Below the pieces are notes generated by a model. That model ran no database searches. It saw only the letters and a list, made by a program, of their open reading frames with translations, and was not told the origin of the DNA. This document shows, in pieces, positions 34,898-40,784 of a stretch of 42,212 nucleotides of DNA. This DNA is from Gemmatimonadota bacterium (GTDB lineage Bacteria > Gemmatimonadota > Gemmatimonadetes > Palauibacterales > Palauibacteraceae). The stretch is taken from positions 1-42,212 of the forward strand of contig JAJCZV010000115.1 of the NCBI GenBank assembly GCA_029262175.1. Reading direction: 5' to 3'. Each line of letters starts with the position of its first letter. The stretch's first letter is position 1. A program made the position numbers and the translations under genes.

Positions 34898-35599
34898 TCA
34901 TTCGGGCTGGATCCGTCCGCCCGCGAGTCGGACCGAGCGATCCGCGCGTCCGGCCAACTCCAGATCATGCGTGACCAACACCAACGTGGTTTGCGCTTCC
35001 GTGTTCAGCTCGCGTAAGAGGTCGATCACTCGCCCCCCCGTGTCGCGGTCCAGATTCCCCGTCGGCTCATCAGCGAACAACACGATGGGTCGGTGCGCGA
35101 ACGCGCGCGCCAGGCTCACGCGTTGTTGTTCGCCGCCGGAAAGCTGTACGGGATAATGATCCGCACGGTCCCCCAATCCCACGCGGCCGAGCAGGCTACG
35201 GCCGCGAGCTTCTCGTGCCTCACGGCTCGCCCACTCGGACTCGTGTCCTGCAGCGGTGGGCGCGAGTTCGAGCGGCACGAGGATGTTTTGGAGCGCGGTC
35301 AGGGTGGGCAGAAGCTCGAACGTTTGAAACACGAAGCCCACCTTCTCGGCGCGCATGCGAGCGCGTTCGTCCTCGCTGAGCTCATCGAGACGGACATCGT
35401 CGAGCCACACCCGTCCGACCGTGGGCCGGTCCAGTCCTGCCAGTAGACCGAGCAGCGTCGACTTGCCGCTCCCCGAGGGACCGACGATGACCGCGAACTC
35501 CGCCGACTCTATGTCCAGGTCTATCTCTTCCAGGACCGTGATCGACCCCGATCCGCTGGGGTAGGTCTTGGAGACGTCACGCGCTACGATCAACGCCAT
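34898..35599 (-). CDS. ABC transporter ATPase, YbbA/LolD-type
   Basis: The 233-residue ATPase powers the adjacent permease. Walker A (GPSGSGKST, 40-48), Q-loop (FQTFELLP), the signature LSGGEQQR (153-160), Walker B (IVLFADEPTGNLD) and the switch His (LVTHD) are all present. The length is standard for the MacB/LolD class. It is upstream of the permease with a four-base gap, a two-gene operon. Its ATG (35599) overlaps that of the divergent esterase by two bases, so promoters for each gene must lie inside the other gene. Confidence 0.95.
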   Translation of the reverse strand: MALIVARDVSKTYPSGSGSITVLEEIDLDIESAEFAVIVGPSGSGKSTLLGLLAGLDRPTVGRVWLDDVRLDELSEDERARMRAEKVGFVFQTFELLPTLTALQNILVPLELAPTAAGHESEWASREAREARGRSLLGRVGLGDRADHYPVQLSGGEQQRVSLARAFAHRPIVLFADEPTGNLDRDTGGRVIDLLRELNTEAQTTLVLVTHDLELAGRADRSVRLAGGRIQPE

Positions 35600-36383
35600 G
35601 CTTTCTTCTTTCGCTGGCTCACGGTTTTTGCGGCCCCTCGTCTTCGGGTTGACCCTCGCGCTCTACGCGTCTTCGGGGTTCGCCGGTTGCAACCCGGAGC
35701 GCGAGCGCGCCGACAGCGAACGCGATCTCGCTGACGCCCACTCCGACGCCAGCGGTCAAGGCGAGATCGGACGTGAAACCGACCTCGACGATCCCACGAG
35801 CGCGAGCAACGACCCCCGACCCGCCGTCTTGTTCCTCGGAAACAGCTTGACCGCCGGGCTCGGCGTCGACCCCGCGGACGCCTTCCCGTCCCTCATCCAA
35901 AGAAAAATCGATCAAGCTCCGTACGCGCTCCGGGTCATCAACGCCGGTGTCAGCGGCGAAACGACCGGTGGAGGGTTGAGCCGAATCGACTGGCTACTCG
36001 AGAACCAGATCGTGGCCCTCGTCCTCGAGCTCGGCGCGAACGATGGCCTGCGAGGGGCTCCGCCGGAAGCCGTGGAGGAAAACCTGCAGGCGATCATCGA
36101 CCGAGCGCGCGCGCGGCACCCGGGCCTCCCGATCGTCCTCGCCGGCATGCAGGCGCCGCCCAACATGGGACGGACGTATGCGGATGCGTTCCGAGACGTG
36201 TTCCCTCGTCTCGCGAATCGAAACGGCATCGCGTTGATCCCTTTTCTGCTGGAGGGCGTGGCCGCGGAACGTCAGCTCAACCAAGCCGATGGCATCCACC
36301 CCACGGCCGAAGGTCACGCGATCCTGGCCGAGACGGTGTGGGCAACGCTCGAACCCGTTCTGGATCAACTGGTCGAGCGTTAA
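35598..36383 (+). CDS. TesA-like SGNH/GDSL esterase, exported lipoprotein
   Basis: The 261-residue enzyme is an SGNH hydrolase that cleaves esters or thioesters in the periplasm. The signal peptide ends in a lipobox (SGFAGC, Cys31), followed by an acidic linker rich in Asp and Glu. Catalytic blocks are clear: Ser83 in FLGNSLTAGLG (Asn replaces the usual Asp of GDS), Gly120, Asn148 in LGAND, and Asp231/His234 in DGIHP. In E. coli tesA also stands divergent to ybbA-ybbP, so the arrangement supports the name. ATG 35598 lacks a ribosome site; the frame could also start at TTG 35568. Confidence 0.9.
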   Translation: MLSSFAGSRFLRPLVFGLTLALYASSGFAGCNPERERADSERDLADAHSDASGQGEIGRETDLDDPTSASNDPRPAVLFLGNSLTAGLGVDPADAFPSLIQRKIDQAPYALRVINAGVSGETTGGGLSRIDWLLENQIVALVLELGANDGLRGAPPEAVEENLQAIIDRARARHPGLPIVLAGMQAPPNMGRTYADAFRDVFPRLANRNGIALIPFLLEGVAAERQLNQADGIHPTAEGHAILAETVWATLEPVLDQLVER

Positions 36384-36403
36384 CCTGGAGGGGCCCGCTC
36401 AGC

Positions 36404-36446
36404 AGACGATCGTGCTCAACAGACGATGGTGCTCAACGGACGATGG
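36404..36446. repeat. 17-bp tandem repeat over the stop codon of a lipoprotein gene
   Basis: AGACGATCGTGCTCAAC, AGACGATGGTGCTCAAC and the partial GGACGATGG stand head to tail. The TGA of the minus-strand lipoprotein (36435-36433) is in the second unit, so the final TIVR-stop sequence has been copied downstream. Confidence 0.9.
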
Positions 36447-37089
36447 TAATGAACGGTAGATCTTCTTGGTCTCCGGCGGCCCCGTTCGGCAGCGGCAGAT
36501 AGCCAGGACCGTTGGTCGGCACGTCCTCGAAAAACCCCTGGCCTCTCGCGTAGCTGTCGCCCGTCGGACCCTTGGCGATCCCGCACGTGTTCAGCGGTCC
36601 CGGGGGAAATGACGCAAACTCGATGGCATACGTCCGGTTCTTCTTCAACTTGACGCCCCTTGGCCGCGCGGCGGATCGAGTTGCGAGGTTCTGGAACGTA
36701 CCGTCTACGATCTCGGGGAGACCGCGAGTATTGCCCTCGAAGAGAATGCGGCCGCCGATGCCCGCACGAACCTTGACGTTGAGGAGGACGCCGGCGACAC
36801 ACCCCACCGGCACCCTGATCTCCCCCAGGTACTGTTTTCTGCGCGGACGGAACGTCTGAACGAGGTTTTGCCCCGCGCCAGCCGGAAAAACGGCGTAGGT
36901 GCCGCGCGAGAGATCGACGGCCGGCTGCTGCTCACCCGGCAGAAAGGGTCGAACCGCTTGTTCGACGCCAAAGGACTCGGTCTCGGGGGCGCCATCGGGG
37001 GGGCCATCGACAGGCCCGGTCGGAGGCGCCGAACAGCCGGCGGTCACGAGTGTGAGGGTGGCGAGGATCGCGGTGCGGGAACGCGTCAT
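36433..37089 (-). CDS. Lipoprotein of unknown function
   Basis: The 218-residue product has a signal peptide and lipobox (LVTAGC, Cys about 19), then a Pro/Gly-rich linker (SAPPTGPVDGPPDGAPE). The rest is a beta-rich domain: TYAVFPAGAGQNLVQTFRPRRKQYLGEIRVPVGCVAGVLLNVKVRAGIGGRILFEGNTRGLPEIVDGTFQNL, then NRTYAIEFASFPPGPLNTCGIAKGPTGDSYARGQGFFED and GYLPLPNG. This pattern looks like a carbohydrate-binding or jelly-roll fold, but I cannot name the family. GGAGG precedes the ATG. It is convergent with the esterase gene. Confidence 0.75.
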   Translation of the reverse strand: MTRSRTAILATLTLVTAGCSAPPTGPVDGPPDGAPETESFGVEQAVRPFLPGEQQPAVDLSRGTYAVFPAGAGQNLVQTFRPRRKQYLGEIRVPVGCVAGVLLNVKVRAGIGGRILFEGNTRGLPEIVDGTFQNLATRSAARPRGVKLKKNRTYAIEFASFPPGPLNTCGIAKGPTGDSYARGQGFFEDVPTNGPGYLPLPNGAAGDQEDLPFITIVR

Positions 37090-37136
37090 GGGGAGCCTCC
37101 GTGGGGCAACGGGATGATCTCTTCAACGAGACGGTC

Positions 37137-37167
37137 GTGCCCCCCCTAACGTAAATGGGGGGAGCAC
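37137..37167. other. C-run/G-run inverted repeat upstream of the lipoprotein gene
   Basis: GTGC-CCCCCC, a 10-base AT-rich loop (TAACGTAAAT) and GGGGGG-A-GCAC form a hairpin of about 10 pairs. It lies 48 bases upstream of the lipoprotein start at 37089 and about 50 bases past the stop of the next lipoprotein gene, so it could be a terminator for the latter or part of the promoter of the former. Confidence 0.5.
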
Positions 37168-37217
37168 TCGGCTCATGATCCGTCCCGCGATCTTCGCGGC
37201 CCTGCAGAGCGAACGAC

Positions 37218-38039
37218 CTAGTTGTCGTCGCCGTCGAACTCGAGCTCGGTGAAGCCGTTTTCGAGTTCCGCCTCGAACTCTACCAGCTGCCCTTGGAACT
37301 GAGAAAGATCCATCACCGTCCCGTCGGAGACGCTAAACCAAAGCGCCGGGTCGACGACGACCGTGGCCGTGGCGATCTCGCCCGCGGTCAGATCGAGCGG
37401 CGGCTGGAATTCGATTTCGATTTCGATCTCGGCTTCGAAGTACACGGAGAAAGGAACCGCCGTGCCGCCCGTCGGTGTGAACGAACCATTGACGAGCATG
37501 CTCGCCTCTTCGGGCCAGTCCGGGAACTGCAAAAGAATGGATGCGAACAACGCCTGAATATCGGCAGCGCTGGCGTTGTCATCATCGTCGTCGATCTCGA
37601 GATCTTCGACTTCGAACTCCAGCTCGTCGTAGATATCGGCGGGCACGTCCTGGGACACGCTCGGCTGCGATCCGCCGTCGAGCGGCAACGAGATAAAACG
37701 CGGCGGCGCTTCGAACTTCTCGCACGCATCCTCGTCAGGCGCGTCGAAACAGTCGTTGTCGTTGGCGCGCTGGAGTTCGAACTCCGCCACGATCATCCAG
37801 ATTTCGTCGAGCGTGAGGGTGCCGTTCGTGCCGGTGAGATCGACGGTCCGCGCCAAGCTCCCAGCCGGAAGCAGGCCGTCGCCGGACACCTGTGACGCAG
37901 TCAGCCCGCCCGCCGTCGCTCGAAACGCGACGGACACCCTGGCTTGATCGCCGGAGGGCGCCGTCGAGGAGTCGCACGCGGCGAATCCCACGGTGAAGAT
38001 GGCGAGAAGCAGGAGGTTTCGGGTCTTGGCTTCAAACAT
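37218..38039 (-). CDS. Acidic lipoprotein of unknown function
   Basis: The 273-residue protein has a signal peptide and lipobox (TVGFAAC, Cys about 19). The mature part is very acidic, with runs such as ELEFEVEDLEIDDDDDN and EAEIEIEIEFQPP, and reads as beta strands; a segment DNDCFDAPDEDACEKFE holds two cysteines. Asp-rich loops of this kind often bind calcium. It recalls the DUF4382-like lipoproteins but I cannot confirm that. ATG 38039 is chosen for its GAGGA about nine bases upstream; in-frame ATGs at 38048 and 38060 are alternatives. The leader upstream may be structured (see 38086-38154). Confidence 0.75.
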   Translation of the reverse strand: MFEAKTRNLLLLAIFTVGFAACDSSTAPSGDQARVSVAFRATAGGLTASQVSGDGLLPAGSLARTVDLTGTNGTLTLDEIWMIVAEFELQRANDNDCFDAPDEDACEKFEAPPRFISLPLDGGSQPSVSQDVPADIYDELEFEVEDLEIDDDDDNASAADIQALFASILLQFPDWPEEASMLVNGSFTPTGGTAVPFSVYFEAEIEIEIEFQPPLDLTAGEIATATVVVDPALWFSVSDGTVMDLSQFQGQLVEFEAELENGFTELEFDGDDN

Positions 38040-38085
38040 GTCGAACATTCCTCGGATCATGGAGAATCGGGCCTGGCCCCAGGGC

Positions 38086-38154
38086 GGCGGGTCACGGTAG
38101 CTGCATAGAGGGCAACCGGCGTGCCCGGGCCCGGTTTCTGCGGAATCGCCCGCC
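38086..38154 (-). other. Possible structured leader of the acidic lipoprotein mRNA
   Basis: The 346 bases between the two divergent genes (38040-38385) hold no gene I can support. On the minus strand the part next to the lipoprotein can fold. GGCGGG and CCCGCC (38154-38149 with 38091-38086) close a domain, ACCGG and CCGGT (38135-38131 with 38119-38115) form an inner arm around a GCCCGGGC core, and GGTTGC can pair with GCA...ACC. I do not recognise a known riboswitch class. GC-rich DNA easily forms such stems, so confidence is low. Confidence 0.25.
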
Positions 38155-38214
38155 ACGCGTGGGTTTCGGGAGGAGACGGCCCGGGGCGCCGCGCCCGAAT
38201 CCCTGGTTCGCAGC

Positions 38215-38238
38215 GGGACATTGTCCCGACACGGGACA
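38215..38238. promoter_or_regulatory. GGGACA palindrome and extra half-site
   Basis: GGGACATTGTCCC (38215-38227) is a perfect 6-1-6 palindrome, followed by a direct half-site GGGACA at 38233. It lies between divergent genes (acidic lipoprotein and HHH membrane protein), next to an AT-rich stretch with TTGCAT and GATAT motifs that may be promoters. It is a candidate operator for an unknown dimeric regulator. Confidence 0.45.
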
Positions 38239-38385
38239 CCCAAAACTTGCATATCCGCTCGTTGTAACGACATTCGATATCCGGTTGGCAGGAGTTGGGT
38301 GGGGGGCGTGGGCAGCCTTGGGTCGGCAATGGGCTGTGATCGCCGCGGGTCGCAAGAGAACGTCCCCCGTATGGAGTCGCCCTGC

Positions 38386-39006
38386 ATGTGGTTCCTGACC
38401 TCGCACGTTTTGGTGTTCGCCGCTGGATGTTTGTTGGGTGGAATCCTTGCCTGGCAGTGGCGATCGGCGAGGGCTTGGCGCAGCGAGCTCGTCTACAAGC
38501 GGGAGTGGTCCGACAAGATTCACGCGACCGAGGCCTACACGAGCAAGCGTCTCTTGGCCGCTCGAGAAGAGGCCGCCGCCACGCTTGAAGCACACAAGGA
38601 GAAGGTCAGGGGCCTGACGGCCGAGATTCACGCGCTCGAGGGGCAACTCCCTCAGGGTCGGAGACAAGCGCGACGCAACGGGGCCCGCTCCACGGCGATG
38701 CCGGTCGTCCTCCCGACTCGAAGCGCGCCGCCGCGTGCCACGCGACCGCGAAGCGAACGCACCACTCGCAACGGCAACGGCTCTTCCCCGCACCGCGATG
38801 ATCTCCGACGGATCAAAGGCATCGGCCCGGTCTTCGAAAGACAACTGCACGAGCTCGGCTATCGAAGATTCTTGGACATCGCGATGTGGGGATCGGACGA
38901 TCTCGCAAAAGTGACGCGGAAGCTCGACGTCCGCGGTGATCGGATCGGTCGCGAGAATTGGATCGCGCAAGCGAAGGAACTCGCCGGTTTGACGTCTCTC
39001 CGCTAA
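38386..39006 (+). CDS. Membrane-anchored coiled-coil protein with helix-hairpin-helix end
   Basis: The 206-residue protein starts with one membrane helix (MWFLTSHVLVFAAGCLLGGILAW), continues with a charged alpha-helical stretch that should form a coiled coil (about 30-95), then a basic, disordered Arg/Pro/Ser linker. It ends with a helix-hairpin-helix domain (DDLRRIKGIGPVFERQLHELGYRRFLDIAMWGSDDLAKVTRKL) like those grouped as 'predicted flap-endonuclease-like' (COG3743). The KGIGP loop suggests DNA binding, so it may tether DNA to the membrane. ATG 38386 has GGAG nine bases before it; ATG 38371 is the alternative. Its stop overlaps that of the convergent propeller gene. Confidence 0.75.
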   Translation: MWFLTSHVLVFAAGCLLGGILAWQWRSARAWRSELVYKREWSDKIHATEAYTSKRLLAAREEAAATLEAHKEKVRGLTAEIHALEGQLPQGRRQARRNGARSTAMPVVLPTRSAPPRATRPRSERTTRNGNGSSPHRDDLRRIKGIGPVFERQLHELGYRRFLDIAMWGSDDLAKVTRKLDVRGDRIGRENWIAQAKELAGLTSLR

Positions 39007-39052
39007 CGCTCCGTCTCTCCGCTACGCTCGTCAGGACGCTCGTCAGGACGCT
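38993..39052. repeat. Tandem duplications over the convergent stop codons
   Basis: A unit of about 18 bases (CGTCTCTCCGCTAACGCT, 38993-39010; second copy 39012-39028 lacks one A) is followed by a 12-base unit CGTCAGGACGCT repeated at 39029-39040 and 39041-39052. The first covers the stops of both convergent genes. The second encodes the PDER repeats at the C-terminus of the propeller protein. Confidence 0.85.
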
Positions 39053-40295
39053 CGACGAGTGGGTACAGACGGATGTGCTCGAGGTCCAGTTCATCGCGCC
39101 AAACGCCCAACACTTCAGACCCGCGAATCTCTGAAACCGTGAACCGCGCGGGAAACTCGGCGCTGGCGAGCAACCGGCCGTCCCGCTCGAACACGAGGTA
39201 GGTCGTCTGCCCTGAACCATCGGGATAGTCGCGTACCCACGCGCGACTCTGGTCATCGATTTCAAACCGGTCGTAGTAAGGAAAGTGCTCCGGATACGGT
39301 GCGGCCTCGGCGGCGCCGGCCCAAAACCCGACCGGCCCCTTCGAGAACTCGCTCGACTCATCTCTTTCTCGTGCAGCGGCGCGATAGGATGCGATGTCCG
39401 TGTTCGTCACCTCGCGCGGGACCCGGTCGGCGCGGATGCGCAGCGTCAGGGCACCGGCCGTGTCATAGCGATCGAGTTGATAGCCCTCGTTGGCCGCGAC
39501 GTAGATCGCACCCCCGGCCAACCGAAACGATGTCGCCCGGCCGAACGGGATCTCGAGCGGCGTCGTCCCGAGCTCCCAAACCCAGTCCCACATCTCGACG
39601 CCGGGCACGGTGGCGATCGTGTCGGCGACCGCCCCCTCCGAGTCGAACGTGAGCAGCGTGAGGTCGGGTCGGTAGTACTCCAGCGATAGAAGATCTCGGG
39701 CGTCGCTCTTGGCGAGCAGTCGTCCATCGGAGAGAAAGCCGATCGGCGCATACCGACCCTTGGCAGCCGTCGGTTGAAGCGAGACGGATGGACCCGGCTC
39801 CCCTTCGCCGTCGATGATGGTGTAACGAGATAGCCGTCCATCCCAGACGCCCACGCGGGCGCCATCGATCGACCACATACGGTCGATCGTCTCGAACTCT
39901 CCCGGGCCCGAACCCTGACGACCGGCGGCGGTCAACTCGGCGCCGGTCGGGTCGAAGCGGCGCACCGTGAGGGCGAGCGCGTCGGCAACGACGATGACGC
40001 CGTTGTCCAATCGGACCACTCCGGCGACCCGTCCGAAGCCGTCCGCCCCCAGGTCATCCCCGATCGTGAGCGTCGGCTCCGCGGCCAACGTCCACTTCGG
40101 TGCCGCTCCCGGGTCGACGTTCTCCACGATTCGGACTCCGGCGCTGTCTCGCACCGCGGTGCGCTCACCCGTGGGGCCGTTCCGGGGTGCGTCGCGGTCG
40201 GTACAGCCGGGGACGCCAGCCACGACGGCCAGGGCGAACAACGACCCAGCCAACCTGGCTCCCGTCCCGGACAGGCAACCGTTCGTGTGATTCAT
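39003..40295 (-). CDS. 6-bladed beta-propeller lipoprotein
   Basis: The 430-residue product has a signal peptide and lipobox (VAGVPGC, Cys about 31). The mature part is a run of NHL/6-bladed propeller strands: VRLDNGVIVVADALALTVRRFDPTGAELTAAGRQGSGPGEFETI, RVGVWDGRLSRYTIIDGEGE, PIGFLSDGRLLAKSD, AIYVAANEGYQLDRYDTAGALTLRIR and SRAWVRDYPDGSGQTTYLVFERDGRLLASAEFP. This exported propeller group is common in Gemmatimonadota and Bacteroidota and is of unknown use. GGGAGGAG precedes the ATG. It is divergent from blaI-like across 114 bases containing the BlaI-type palindrome, so it may be under the same repressor. Confidence 0.85.
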   Translation of the reverse strand: MNHTNGCLSGTGARLAGSLFALAVVAGVPGCTDRDAPRNGPTGERTAVRDSAGVRIVENVDPGAAPKWTLAAEPTLTIGDDLGADGFGRVAGVVRLDNGVIVVADALALTVRRFDPTGAELTAAGRQGSGPGEFETIDRMWSIDGARVGVWDGRLSRYTIIDGEGEPGPSVSLQPTAAKGRYAPIGFLSDGRLLAKSDARDLLSLEYYRPDLTLLTFDSEGAVADTIATVPGVEMWDWVWELGTTPLEIPFGRATSFRLAGGAIYVAANEGYQLDRYDTAGALTLRIRADRVPREVTNTDIASYRAAARERDESSEFSKGPVGFWAGAAEAAPYPEHFPYYDRFEIDDQSRAWVRDYPDGSGQTTYLVFERDGRLLASAEFPARFTVSEIRGSEVLGVWRDELDLEHIRLYPLVERPDERPDERSGETER

Positions 40296-40365
40296 TGCTC
40301 CTCCCTTTGCGACCTGCCTCGGTGCAGTCCCTTGGACGCGGCGAGCTTGACTCATCCGATGCCGT

Positions 40366-40390
40366 GTATTAGATACTAAATACTTAATAC
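40366..40390. promoter_or_regulatory. BlaI-type operator in the divergent promoter region
   Basis: A 25-base AT-rich palindrome, with outer arms GTATTA and TAATAC and 9 of 12 half-site positions matching, is centred on 40378. Further TA(C/T)-rich half-sites run on to 40398 (CGTATC). BlaI/MecI repressors bind such TACTA-like dyads over their own promoters. It lies 20 bases before the blaI-like ATG and about 70 bases from the propeller start on the other strand. Confidence 0.65.
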
Positions 40391-40409
40391 TTCGTATCTC
40401 GGAGAGAAC

Positions 40410-40784
40410 ATGACCGTTCACCTCACAAATCGCGAACTCGACGTCATCGCCGTCCTTTGGGAGACCGGGAGCGCCACGGTGTCCGAGGTGCGGGCGGCGG
40501 TCGGCGATGGGCTCGCGTATACGACGATCCTGTCGGTACTTAGGGGTCTCGAGCTAAAACAATATGTCCGGCACGAATCGGAGGGGAAAGCGCACCGATT
40601 CTTCCCCACCATCCAACCCTCTGACGCGGAAGACAAGTCCCTGGGGCGAGTTCTAGACAAGCTCTACCAGGGCTCTCGCGAGCTCCTGATTACTCGGCTC
40701 GTGTCCGAAAAGGAGCTCTCCCGCACGGAGCTCGAGCGCATCCGCGCGATCATCGACGAGCGGCTTGGGGAGGCGGACAAATGA
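40410..40784 (+). CDS. BlaI/MecI/CopY-family repressor
   Basis: The 124-residue protein is a winged-helix repressor: LTNRELDVIAVLWETGSATVSEVRAAVGDGLAYTTILSVLRGLELKQYVRHESEGKAHRFFPTI, followed by a helical dimer domain (GRVLDKLYQGSRELLITRLVSEKELSRTELERIRAII) where the M56 partner would cut. In known pairs the membrane peptidase destroys the repressor on sensing a signal. GGAGAG precedes the ATG. Its TGA overlaps the ATG of the M56 gene (ATGA), so they are coupled. No beta-lactamase gene adjoins, so the inducer need not be an antibiotic. Confidence 0.93.
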   Translation: MTVHLTNRELDVIAVLWETGSATVSEVRAAVGDGLAYTTILSVLRGLELKQYVRHESEGKAHRFFPTIQPSDAEDKSLGRVLDKLYQGSRELLITRLVSEKELSRTELERIRAIIDERLGEADK

